This document shows, in pieces, positions 47,650-59,570 of a stretch of DNA of 64,000 nt (position 1 is the first letter of the stretch; each line of letters opens with the position of its first letter). Location: positions 146,141,741 through 146,205,740 of the forward strand of contig CM041465.1 in NCBI GenBank assembly GCA_023213395.1. Direction: 5' to 3'. The position numbers and the translations under genes were made by a program. The notes beneath the pieces are model-generated. The model had not been told where the DNA came from. It ran no database searches and worked only from the letters and a program-made list of their open reading frames with translations. The stretch comes from Cycas panzhihuaensis. Taxonomy: Eukaryota > Cycadophyta.

Positions 47650-49341
47650 GACCCAAAGTACTTCTTTGCTGGCTTAAACGAGTGCGCGATATTTAGTTTC
47701 AATTATTGATAGAGCTATTGCTTATATTTTCTTACTAGACCAAGTAATAGGTGATGAATCTATAAAAAATACATAACCTAATATAGATTTTCGATCATTT
47801 GTATCACCTGCCCAATCTAAATTAGTATATCCTGTTAAAGTTAGAGGTTTACTGTAAAAATTATAAGTTAGTCCATAAAAAATAGTGTTATGAAAATATC
47901 GTAATATATATTTAGCAGCTTTCCAATATGATTCGTGTGGTTGTTGCATATAACGTGAACATAAAATAATAACATAGGATATATCAAGGTGGGTATGAGT
48001 TAAATAAATAAGACTACCGATTAGTTATCTATATAATATATGATCACATAAAGGTGATAAACAATCAGTAGATAATTTTACTCATGATTATAACAGATTA
48101 GAGACAGGTTTAACATTTTCTATGTTAAACCGTTTAATTAAGTCTAAAATATATTTATGTTGAGATATAGTTATTTTTGAATCATGTTGATAAATTTATA
48201 ATCTAAGAAAATAATGTAGGAGACCTAAATTAGTCATTTCAAATTTATTCATTAAAGCATATTTTAAATGATAAATGTTATTAGTTGATGATCTAGTGAT
48301 TATGATATCATTAACATACATGATTAAAATAGTAATATTTTTATTTTCATAGTTGAAATAAAGATTTGGATCACTAATACATCTGGTGTATCAAATTTTA
48401 ATTAGATAATCGTTAACTTTAGTGTACCAAGCTCAAGGAGCTTGTTTTAATACATAAATTGATTTCTTTAGTTTTTAAACTAAATTAGGATTACCAATAA
48501 AGCCAAGTGGCTACGACATGTATATCTCTTCTTTGAGATCACTATTCAGAAATGCACTTTTTACATCCATTTAATGGATTTACCAACTAAACTTGGCTGC
48601 GAGAGTAATAATTATTTTAATCATATTTATTTTTACAACATGGGCAAAGGTTTCATTATAATCTATACATTAATTTAAGAAAATCCTTTTGTAACTAGGT
48701 GAGCTTTATATTTTTCAACAGCACTTGTTGAGTTGTATTTTATTCTATAAACCCATTTACAGTCAACTACATTTTTCCCAAGTGGGAGTGGTACAAGATC
48801 CTAAGTTAAATTTTTAATTAAAACATCAAATTCAACTTGTATAGCTTCCTACTATACATGATTGTTACTAGTTTGTTTAAAGGTTTTAGGATCATTATTG
48901 TCCATTATTTTAGCCACTAAGGCATAGTTAGCATGTAATTTTTTGGCACATGTTTGCCTAGTATCTGAATAATTACCAATATTAGATCCAGCGTTAGCAA
49001 ACGTTTTCTTTGGCTAGATAAGCTATTTGTTGGTACCTATTTCTATAGTTACAGGTTAATTTGAAGAGCTAGATTGAGAAGAAGAGTCTATTTCAGTAAG
49101 TTAAGATAGAGTCTACTTCTGGACTTGAGTAGATAAGGATTCTATGATTTCAAGGTCAACTTGTTTGTCGGAGGGATCAACCAAATCAGTGTTGGTTAAC
49201 AGATTTTTAACCAAAAGTTCTACATAAGTAGAGGTTGAAGAAGATCAATTTTCATCAAATATTATGTCACACAAAATTAAAATTTGATACGTGATTGGAT
49301 CTAAAAGTCTATAAGCTTTACTTTCTTCGATGTATCCAACA
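47650..49341 (-). pseudogene. Copia-E reverse transcriptase and RNase H remnant, plus integrase C-terminal end
   Basis: Minus 47722-47949 is open RNase H: HESYWKAAKYILRYFHNTIF, GYTNLDWAGDTNDRKSILGY and SSPITWSSKKI. RT lies upstream (about 48000-48900) with MYVNDIIITRS near 48300-48340, the YVDD box changed to YVND, which removes a catalytic Asp. The segment 49210-49341 continues the integrase C-terminus: GYIEESKAYRLLDPITYQIL. It is separated from its left-hand partner by the solo LTR. Stops occur throughout. Confidence 0.85.
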
Positions 49342-49990
49342 TGTTGGGTATTATGACAATAATTATAGGCCTAAAATTATGGCATATTTTCAGTGTGATT
49401 TCCCCCCTCTAATCTTTCTTGGGGGGTTCCAAGGGGGGCGGGAGCCACCCTTGACCGGGGGGTGCAGGGGTGTGGAACACCCCCCGCTAAGAGGGGGTTC
49501 GGGGATGATAGCCCCCAACCTAAAAAATTGACCATGTAAACCTTATCAAAGTGTAAAAAGAATCAGGGTTATTTAATACAAATACCCTAGATTCTACGGT
49601 TGAGATTTTGGTCTTGGATGTCCTCTCATGTAGCCTGTTTTAGGGCTTTTTCTTATTATGTTGTAATGTTGTGCAATGTACTGTGAAGAGGGTGGCAGAT
49701 GATTATTGTTCCAGAGAGCACTCTATATCTGTAATGTACTATTTCTCCATTCTGTAGCAATAAAGATCGATACCTTTCTTGTGTGGATGTTTCCCTAACA
49801 CACTACTAGGGTTTTACCATGTTATATCGAGTGTACATGTGATGTTTAGCTTTCATTATCTTGTTACAGTATAATCTCTGATTTTAGAACTTGCATGTAA
49901 TTTTATATTTCTATTTCTATAACTAATTGTAAGAAAGTAATAGATCTTGATGGCAGTTATAGGGTTGGACCTTCTATTTTCAACACAACG
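49337..49990 (+). mobile_element. Solo LTR of the Copia-A family with 5-bp TSD
   Basis: LTR 49342-49985 (644 bp), TGTTGGGTAT to TATTTTCAACA, flanked by CAACA (49337-49341) and CAACG (49986-49990). The mismatch is a decayed CpG. Removing it restores a continuous Copia-E reading on the minus strand, KLDPKSKKYIFV joined to GYIEESKAYRL, the usual copia integrase C-terminal motif. A solo LTR with TSD is the product of recombination between the two LTRs of a former full element. Homologous to 1682-2297. Confidence 0.92.
49400..49520 (+). repeat. GC-rich inverted-repeat block in the solo LTR
   Basis: Runs of six G or C arranged as potential hairpins: cccccct..ttgggggg (about 49404-49429), and ggggggtg with its partner caccccccg (about 49458-49488). 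The homologous part of the Copia-A LTR (about 1755-1862) is the same block in decayed form. Several G runs on one strand could also fold as a quadruplex; not tested. Confidence 0.7.
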
Positions 49991-50780
49991 AAGATATATT
50001 TTTTACTCTTAGGATCTAATTTCTTGCCATGCAATACTTCTAAATATTTGTAAATGATTGACTAAAGGTTTTCTTCCAGACTATTTTTTATTTTGGAGTA
50101 ACGTTTTGTAGGCATTAGCTAGGTAGACAATTTAGAAGATAGTTGGAGCAGTTAATTACTTCTACCGATAACTTTAAGTCAAGGTTCTTTACATGTAACA
50201 TGCAACGAGTCATTTCAACAAAAGTGCGATTCTTGCATTCAGCAACACCATTTTGTTAAGGAGTGTATGTAACAGAATGTTGAAATTAAATTCTGTACTT
50301 TTTACAGAAGGAAATAAATTTACTACTTAAGTATTTCTTGGCATTATCAGATCTAAAAATTTAAATTTTTGAGTTTCATTGGTTTTCAACAAGCATTTTA
50401 AATTTGATAAAAGTGTCAAACAGTTGACTACACATTTTGAGTGTGTAAACCTAACATTTTCTTGAAAAATCATCAATAAACATAATAAAATAACGAGATC
50501 TAGAATATGATGTTACATGAAAAGGTCCACATATGTCAGAGTAAACAAGTTCAAGTGGAACTTTCGCTCTGAATTGAGTTTTAAATAGAAATGAGTCCAT
50601 GTGTTGTTTACCTGTTACATAGGCTTCGCAGATACCATAAACAGTATTTAAGGGTGGAAGACCATGAACCATGTCATGTTTTTTTAGATATTGAAGTTTT
50701 CCATAACTTGTATGGCCAAATTGTGCATGCCAAAGTTTATTGACTGTGATAGATTTAGCGATAAAGGCACTGAAGGATTA
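49991..50780 (-). pseudogene. Copia-E integrase remnant
   Basis: Minus 50451-50672 is open: MVHGLPPLNTVYGICEAYVT (GAG-pre-integrase zinc region; HxxH-CxxC decayed), then ELVYSDICGPFHVTSYSRSR and YFIMFIDDFSRKC, the core start with both the HxD-type Asp (SDICGP) and DDFSR. Downstream, SDNAKKYLSSKF (about 50340-50380) holds the second Asp, and QNGVAECKNRT (about 50240-50270) the third catalytic Glu region. The C-terminal block KLDPKSKKYIFV (about 49991-50030) is cut by the solo LTR. Confidence 0.85.
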
Positions 50781-50792
50781 TGTTTTGTTATT

Positions 50793-51165
50793 TTATAAAC
50801 TAGTTAAACTATAGAGACATGTGTTATGATCAACAGGTCCTGAGGCAATATGTTTAAATTTGTTTAATGGCTCTTTGATAATAAATTTATCTTTCCAGAA
50901 TTCGACGACAAGGTCTTTCTGGCAGATTTGATAAACTAAGAGTAGGTTTGGTAATAAACCTAGTACGTAGAAGACGTCCATTATTGAACCGTCTTTTAAA
51001 GTAACATCACCTGATCCTTTTATTTTAAGTTGAGTTCCACTTCCAAAAGAAATCTCTTCTTCAGAGTTAGTTTCAGATTGATAAGTGGATAAGTTTTTTT
51101 GGTGTCTTGTCATGTGTTGGGATGCATCAGAGTCAAGGATCCATTGTGGTAGTTGATTAGTTGGG
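50793..51165 (-). pseudogene. Copia-E protease remnant
   Basis: Minus: PQWILDSDASQHMTRHQKN (about 51100-51155), the copia protease core with catalytic DSGA changed to DSDA (a G-to-A type change), followed by GSGTQLKIKGSGDVTLKDGS and DVFYVLGLLPNLLLVYQI, then HIASGPVDHNTCLYSLTSL leading to the pre-integrase domain. 50793-51113 is open for 106 codons. Confidence 0.85.
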
Positions 51166-51269
51166 GCAACAAATATAGAAGTTATTTCCGTTAGAGAACG
51201 ATTATGAGTTTATCAGTTTTATGGTCGGGATTGAAGTCAGTTTTGTAATCCCTTGGAAGCTTTCCATGC

Positions 51270-52200
51270 TTTCGAAGCTATTATACTTCTACAAACATCA
51301 ATAGTGTGGCCTCTTTTATGATAATAGGCACAACTAGTGTTCTGAGAAGAATTTTCATTCTTCCGATTAAGTAAGGACTGATTAGAAGTATTCTGATGTT
51401 TAGTTGGACCAAAATACTTAATATTGTTTTGGGAATTAGATTTTGAAGCTCTATGAGGTTTCTAAAATTTTGGATTACTTTTAGAATTGTTCTGATGTTT
51501 GTTTTTGTTTTGTGGCTTAGTTTTGGAAAACAAAGCATGGGAAGGATCTTTTAATATGCCTGTTTGAATTAACATTGTTTGATGTTCAATCAGTTAGTTT
51601 ATCAACTGATTGAATGTTATAAAAGGATTGCGAGATTGTTGTCTGGCGGTTTTGAAAAAATTAAAATATTTTGGTAATTTGTTTATTACAAGATGTACAA
51701 GTGTATCATCATCTTTAGTATGCATGATTATTTTTTCAATATCACCTACTTTGGTTTTGGATTTAATACAATTACCTAGGTCTTTATTAATTAGTTAAAT
51801 TTTACATAAAAATCCTTAACTTTAGAAAAATCATCATAAGTAAGGTCATACAATTCCTGTTCTGAAACAACCAATTGATGTATATCGACCTTATCATATT
51901 TTTCCTACAGAGTGTTCTAAACAGTGGCAAGATCGTCTGTTTCAAAAAATTACCAACTGATTTCTAGTGAAAGTGAGTTTATGATAGTGCCTAGGGTTGA
52001 ATCTGAGTTCATCAGATATACCATATAACTGTCTGAAGTTTCATCAGTTGGTTTTTTAAATTCACCTATCACATATCACCATATCTTTTGTCATTTAAGC
52101 TGATAGGATATGTGATTCCTCTAGTCAGCATAGTTTGAACTGGTTAAAATTGAAATTGAAATGCAGGTGGTTGATCTTGGCATTCAAGTCATATTAGAAA
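51270..52200 (-). pseudogene. Copia-E gag remnant
   Basis: Minus reading shows a knuckle-like CAYYHKRGHTIDVCRS relic near 51290-51330 and gag-like segments up to about 52200. Frameshifts are frequent, and the plus- and minus-strand open frames in this stretch have no other explanation. Confidence 0.65.
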
Positions 52201-52370
52201 TTTTAGAATTTGATTGAAGATTGAAAAAATATAAGAGTAGGTGAAAAAATAATCACTTAGTAAGGTTTTGAAACATTAGATTAACATTTCATAGTCATTA
52301 TTAAAGATTGAAAAACATAATAGGATAAATAAATACCTTTCCCTTTAAAAAAAATTACATGTTCCTAAAT

Positions 52371-52474
52371 AAATAGTCCTCCTTAAAAAATAGTCCCCCT
52401 TAAAAAATAAATAGTCCCCCTTAAACTTTAAAAATAAATAGTCCCCCTTAATCTTAAAAAATAGTCTCTCTTAA
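52371..52474 (-). repeat. Five-copy PPT-like minisatellite (TTAAGGGGGACTATT units)
   Basis: On the minus strand a TTAAGGGGGACTATT unit occurs five times with variable AT spacers; the first and last copies are changed to GGAGGAC and GAGAGAC. Each unit resembles a polypurine tract. It lies in the Copia-E 5' leader, upstream of gag. Confidence 0.85.
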
Positions 52475-53290
52475 CAAAGTAAGTGATTACTTAAAAAGGT
52501 ATTTATATTCTAATTTATAAAAAGTTTTTATTGATTTAGAAAGAATATTAATATATTAAGGTAGTTTATTTAATTTCTCTAAAAAATGATGTTGAAGAAA
52601 TTTTGGCCTAAAGCTAATTTGGCTTTATCTAAGGGATTTAATTTTAACAATAAAAATATAATTAAGGAAATGTGTATTGATTAAAAAAATAATGAAGGTA
52701 GAAGGTTAATTTTAAAAGTATAAAAGAGAGGTTAATGGCAACATTAAAAGACATATAAAGATGATTAATTTGTCATTAAATAGTGTAGTTAGAGAGGGTG
52801 TTTTTAAAAAAAAGTATTAGGATATAATAAGAGTATTGTATGATATTAAGAGAGCGTTAATTTAGCCTAGGTTTTATTTGAGAAAGTATATATTTAAATA
52901 TATACATATAAATAATACTGAGAGAGGATTAAAGGTTATAATTACCTTATTATAATAAAAAGAAGATTAATTTTAAGAATAAGTGAAGGGGGAATGGTTT
53001 GTTTGTAACCAATTATAATGTAGAGGGGAAGGGTTATTTTAATGTTGAGAAAAAAAATAAAAAAGAGAGGTTTTTATTTATATATCACTTATAAAAAAAA
53101 TGTGGATATGAATTTAACAAAAAAGAAGTTATGAATATAAAGGAGGAAGGATTAATAAGGTGTTGGGGGGGAGGAATGTAACAAGAATAAAATGAAGTAA
53201 AGAAGGAAGGAAGGGGTTAATTTAATTTTTAAACTAAGTGTGATAGAAGGGAGGGTTACACATTTAAATCTACCCTAAGGTTGATTACAT

Positions 53291-53335
<45 letters not shown>

Positions 53336-53573
53336 TAATCTAAATAGTAATAACACGGATCCGACAAATGTTTTCAACTTAGAAAAGTAAATAAAATTTA
53401 AAATTAGTTGGGGTCTGAGGGGGATAAAGCATCGAAACCCTACCTGGTACACAGTTCGTGGTGGCAGCGATCTTCGTTTCTTCTTTGCAGATCTATCGAG
53501 GAGGAACAATGGAACTCGAACGCTAATGTCTTTACCCAGGTAAGGGATTCTGAACACTTTTAGTGTCACAATA
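52475..53573 (-). other. Copia-E leader, including an (AT)n run and a GC-rich segment
   Basis: 52475-53280 is AT-rich and purine-rich with no coding homology. (AT)n at about 53292-53332. 53340-53573 becomes GC-richer and carries plant 5'-UTR-like signals on the plus strand: aaaccctacc, a pyrimidine tract ending tttgcag (about 53479-53490), gaggaggaacaATGG (53500-53512) and a splice-donor-like cag/gtaagg near 53538-53543. It may be upstream sequence captured together with the PGK. Confidence 0.5.
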
Positions 53574-54530
53574 ATGGTTCAATTCAAGGAAGTGACCAAG
53601 GCAGGCTAGTTGTAGGTTCTTAAGAATCAGAAGATTGGTGGAATCTACCTTCCAAACACTCACTGGTTTGTAGGAGAGGAAGACAAAGGCAAAAATTTCG
53701 AAAGATTTGTGGTTTAGCTGTCTGCCCTAGCTAATGTATTTATGAATGATGCATTCGGTTCGTGATAACCTCATGGTTCAACTTATCGTATTGCCAAGTA
53801 CCCACCCTCGTATGTAGGGTTGTGCATGCAGAATGAGCTTTACCATGTACAAGCAATCTTGAATCCCAATAGACTATTTCTTGCTATTGTTGCTGGGGCT
53901 AAGTATGATACTAAGATTGGTCGACTCAATCAGATATACAAGAAAGTTGATAAATTGGTTCTTGGTGGTCTCATATACAATACTTACCTCTGTGCCAAGT
54001 ATAGAGTTAAGATTGCTAGTGTTGATGATTTAGATATTGAACTTGCAAAAGAATTCGTAGAACATGATAAGTCATAGAAGAAAATTGTGGAGTTGCAATT
54101 CTTGGTTAAAACAGATACATTGGAGGGAAGATTTGAAGGCCAATATATAATGGTCAATGTTAAGGATTTTGATCATGGTCAAACATACAAATATATTGTG
54201 GATGCTGATCCAATCTCATTTGAATTAGAGGAGGCAATACAAGCATTGAATTCAGTTAAGACAATATTTGTCAATGTTGTTATAGGACTTATGCCCTATT
54301 TCTGGCACGGTATAAGCAAAATGGATGAGGTAATTGATAAAAATCGCATAGCTCAAAAGTTCTTTGGAGGTGGTGACACCCTCCAAACATTTAAAAGCCT
54401 TCATCCTATTCTGTATCAGGCAGTATTGGATAATATCAAATACTACTTGTTCACCGGGGTTGATACCGTTTTAAAGGTTATTGAGGAAGGAGACTCAATG
54501 GGGTTAAAAATTGTGAAAGCTCTAATACCA
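53574..54530 (+). pseudogene. Phosphoglycerate kinase, captured and decayed
   Basis: PGK transfers phosphate between 1,3-bisphosphoglycerate and ADP in glycolysis and the Calvin cycle. One frame runs 957 bp without frameshift but with six stops, at codons where Trp, Arg, Gln or Glu would be expected. Conserved blocks in order: GGIYLPNTHWFVGEE (about 53637-53681), VFMNDAFGS (53736-53762), TYRIAKYPPSYVG, AGAKYDTKIGRL (53892-53927, the GxKxxxKI substrate/nucleotide region), KLVLGGLIYNTYL (53953-53991), TLEGRFEGQY, KTIFVNVVIGLMP (54259-54297), FFGGGDTLQTFK (54361-54396), and LFTGVDTVLKVIEEG (54450-54494), where the family has TGGG. About 70-80 residues near the N-terminus are missing between MVQFKEVTKAG and the GGIYL block. 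The blocks differ from the plant plastid/cytosolic PGK pattern and look closer to some bacterial PGKs (from memory, untested). Opposite in strand to Copia-E and ends at its PBS. Confidence 0.85.
54519..54530 (-). other. Copia-E primer-binding site
   Basis: gctctaatacca (complement TGGTATTAGAGC) abuts the 5' LTR with no spacer. On the plus strand the same bases are read as the KALIP end of the PGK frame. Confidence 0.88.
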
Positions 54531-54970
54531 TGTAAGAATAAGTATAGGCACAATGTCACATGATCACATAGATAGAAAAAATACGGGAAAAAGACATTGC
54601 ACAAATACACATAATTTGCTAGGTGGAAAACCCCTTATGGGGAAGAAAAACCACCCTCTAATCTAAAATTTTATTAAGAGCAAAGGCTATATATAAAACC
54701 ATAAGCAAACCACCTACGTATGACAAAACCAGCCTTTCAAAAAGGCTTTGGACAACCTCCTAGATTCTGGAAACCCCCTCCTTGAATCTATGAGAAGATA
54801 TTAATAACAAGAAAGGTTCATTGAAATGGGTAGTTGTGCATTTCAATGACCTTTTACATAATGATTAAATAAAGGATAAACTTTAAATATTATAATTACT
54901 TAAATATAAATTTACACATGTGACTTAAATAAAACATAATAATAACATTAAAGTAACATTAATAACCCTA

Positions 54971-54973
<3 letters not shown>
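54531..54973 (-). repeat. Copia-E 5' LTR (443 bp)
   Basis: Plus TGTAAGAATAAG to AACCCTAACA; partner of 46869-47311. The microsatellite resumes at the next base. Confidence 0.95.
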
Positions 54974-56212
<1,239 letters not shown>

Positions 56213-56214
<2 letters not shown>

Positions 56215-57060
56215 GCATACACACAAATATCTTTCATACATAATTTGGCACGCATGTATGACTGCTTTTTACTCTATTCACTCCCATATCCCCCCTATGA
56301 TGGATGACGTACCATAGTGAATGAAAGTGGTGTAAGTGGTAAAGACATGATGTTTAGACAAGGAGTAGATTTTTGGGAGGAGATGAGGATTGACAAGGAG
56401 TGGAGGTAATGCATTTAGGAGAAAGGATAACTACTAAGAGAATCCATAAGACCTGTTCCTCCTAAATTATGAGTTAACTACCACAAATGATGACTAAAAT
56501 GATAAACCATAGTAGGCAACATATAATCTAGCAAGAGACCCTTGGACCTTACTTATCTTCTTAGGGAGAGAATGGGCAAAGTTCCATTTTCAATGTTTGG
56601 GAAATCTCATATAGGAGTCCATTAAGCTTGTGCATATCCTAACCGATGATCGCCCAAACGATGGTTCATCAAAAGGGATCATATTCGTTGCTAAAAGAGT
56701 CATGAGACTCCTTCGATAAGAGAAACAATCCAAAACAAAATAGTGATTGGGGTTCTTCAACCATAGAAACAATAGGAAAATTGTTGACTTGACCTTTCAT
56801 CAGTTTTTGAAAGCAATCAACTCCTTTCCTAAGATACATAGTGGTTTGGAACTTATCACTTCAACCCTTACCCCCAAAATCTCAAAGGATAAAGATAAGA
56901 GTGAAAGTGCCTCTAAATGATATATATGAAGAAAGAGAGGAACGTGTAATTTATTCTCATTTTGGAGTACCCCAAAGCACTGAGCTCAAGGAATGAGTCA
57001 ATAGTTTATACTCATGTTAGAGTATGTCATAGTTTAATCTCATTGTAGAGTAAAGAAGGT
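56213..57060. other. 3' flank of Ty3-I, no LTR recognised
   Basis: No coding homology. The Ty3-I 3' untranslated region and LTR would be expected here, but no repeat pair was found. Confidence 0.4.
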
Positions 57061-59570
57061 GATCTGTTATATGTAATAAAGACAAATAAACCAAGAGTTA
57101 ATAGGACTCTCAAACTCACTATTATCCAACATAGAAATACAATAGGCTCTATTGTTTAAGTCTAAAATTATGAGGAAAAGGCCTATCAATTTAGGTGCAA
57201 ATTTATATTTCTTTTTATGAAGATATTTAAGTTTAAGCACCTTATCTCCCACTTTGAACTTGTGTGGCTATAGGCTCCTATCATAGGTAGATTAGGGTTT
57301 CTTCTTGAAGGAGAGATTATTTTGGTAGGCTTGGAGTTACATCTTATCAAGACACTCTAACTCATGGAGGTAGGCTTGGTGCACTTACTCCATGTTAGTG
57401 AACTCCTTGAATGAGATACAAAGTGATGATATCTCAAACTCTAATAAGAACATAACTTCTGTGTTATAAATAAGGGAAAAATGAACCGTCCTAATAACAT
57501 TATGGATGGAAGTATGATACACCCAAAGCATTGGGAAAAGTTGGGTGTGCCAGTCTCTTTGAGAGGTGGAAACTATTTTGGCCAAAACTTTACCTGGTGA
57601 CTTATTAAATACATCTATTTACCCATTTGCTTGGGGATAATAAGGTGATGACATATTGAGGGTTATGGAAAATTTATCGCATAACTCATCAACATCATTG
57701 TTAAAAAAAGGGATCCCATTATTTGTAATAATGATATTTGGGACCCCAAATCAGTAGATAATATAGTGAAATAGGAAGGTCATTATGACCTTAGCAGTTG
57801 CGGTGGTAAGTGGAACTACTTCTCCACTTGGTAAAATATTTTATGGCTATGAGAATGAACTCATGGCAAGGGGAGGAAGGAGGGTGAATTTTCCTAATGA
57901 GGTCTAAACCCCACTATGAAAAAGGTCAGGGGTGAAATGATACCCCTTATAGACATGGAGGATTGATGAATGAGATGGCCATGGACTTGGCATTTATCAC
58001 ACTTTTAAATATAAGCATGGGCATCATAAAGAAGGGTAAGGTAATAATGGCCCACTTGCAAGATATACTGGGCCTTGGCTTAGCCACCATAATGCCCCCA
58101 ATAAATGTCATATGGCACTCACTTAGGATAGTTTGAGTTTCAGGAAGCATGAAGCAGTTTAGCATGATTCCCATTGAAGGCAATGCTTGTAGAGTATATC
58201 CCCAAGGATAGCATAATGGCATGTTATTACCCTAATCCTCTTTTTATCCTTATACTTGGTATGAACAAGATAGGATTGGGCTTCTAAGAAGCAGATGATA
58301 TCTACATACCAACCTAAGTCATCATTAGTGATGTCAACATGAAATACATGCTTATAAAGAAGGGAATCATCTAACTCCTTGCCAGATTTGTTAGGTAAAG
58401 GCGAGGCTACCAACTGTTCAACAATAACCATGCCTTTCTTAGACTCATGGTTGATCATTTCAAGGTTGAGTTCTTATAAGAGTAGGGCCCATTTACTCAT
58501 TCATTTAGTAAAATCAATTTTTATAAGGAGGAGATGGGGTTTGTCTGAGTAATGACCATTGTGGTGTTGCCCAAGAGATAATGGTATAGTTTTTTTGTCA
58601 CGTAGAGGCACTTATCCTTAGCAAAAGCGTAATTGAGTTCAATGCTAACTAAAGTTTTCTTGATGAAATAGATGGCACACTTATACCTAAAGGCACCCTC
58701 TTGGGCCAACATGCCTCCAAGGGTCTCTTTAATGATGGAAGTATTTAGGATGAAGGATCTATTAAAATGAGATAGTGCTAGAATGGAAGCATAGATTAGT
58801 CCCTCTTTAACCTTATCAAAAGAGTGCTAAACTTTAGGAGTCTAGTAAAGTGGAACACTCTTATTAAGATAGTTTGTGAGGGTTTTAGTATTAAGTATAA
58901 AGTTAGTGAGGACTCTTCTAAGAAACTCAAATGCCCTAGGAAAGACTTGACCTACTTTTACATGGTAAGTGGGGGAATCTAAACAATGGATTTAGTTTTG
59001 TTTGGGTCTATATGAATGTCCTCTTTGGAAATTATATTGCTTAGAATCATATTGAAGGTAATGACAAATACATATTTGAGAGGGCTAAGGCACAACTAGT
59101 ATTTCTTACACTTCTCAAATATGAATCGAAGGTCATGGATGTGGTCTTTGTGGCTCTTAGAGTGTCTTAATATATCATCTAGGTAAATGCCATCCTTATA
59201 GCCTATCAAATCATGAAATATATAATGCAATGCCATTTGGTAGGTGACATTGACATTCTTGAGGCCAAAGGGCATGACCTTGTAAGTAGAGATCTCCCAT
59301 GGAGTAGTAAATGCAATCTTGTGGCAATCTTCACATGTAACAAGAATCTAATTATAACCTAAGAAACTATCCATGAGGGACATGATACTCAAAGTTGATG
59401 GATTGATCAAGAATTTGGTTGATAAAGGGAAAAAGGAAGTTTTCATTTAGGCAAACATCATTAATATCCCTAAAACCAATGCAGATGGAAATAGAACCAT
59501 TCTTTTTAGCGACTAGAATAATGTTAGAAGCCTATTGGGGTTAATCTATAGATTCAACAAATTTGGCCTA
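57061..59570 (-). pseudogene. Ty3-I: Ty3/gypsy RT-RNaseH-integrase remnant
   Basis: Minus reading from 59570 leftward. RT: ASNIILVAKKNGSISICIGF, HKIAFTTPWEISTYKVMPFG and IYLDDILRHSKSHKDHIHDL, with an intact YLDD box at 59174-59185. RNase H (58521-58712): AIYFIKKTLVSIELNYAFAK. The linker and integrase zinc finger follow (58159-58458; KCDKCQVHGH near 57980-58010), then DWHTQLFPMLWVYHTSIHN (57385-57585, integrase core end), and GDKVLKLKYLHKKKYKFAPK with FESPINSWFICLYY (57067-57252, C-terminal domain). Stops and frameshifts are scattered. Homology begins abruptly at the RT start (about 59570), so gag and protease are missing. Confidence 0.88.

Larger units (their letters stand above)
46869..54973 (-). 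mobile_element. Copia-E: Ty1/copia inserted in a microsatellite, carrying a captured PGK
   Basis: 443-bp LTRs at 46869-47311 and 54531-54973 (roughly 9% different by eye). Polypurine tract AAAGGGGGA before the left LTR and PBS TGGTATTAGAGC directly inside the right LTR: orientation minus. Coding order right to left is gag, zinc-knuckle area, protease, integrase, RT, RNase H. Extra content: a solo LTR (49342-49985) inside the integrase C-terminus and a plus-strand PGK pseudogene between PBS and leader. Both flanks are microsatellite, so a TSD cannot be read with confidence (TATAT/TACAC). Confidence 0.92.

Noticed and set aside
53285-53569. 94-codon minus-strand frame upstream of the PGK as a gene
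   Set aside because: The first part is ordinary leader and the last part is the (AT)n repeat; no domain seen.
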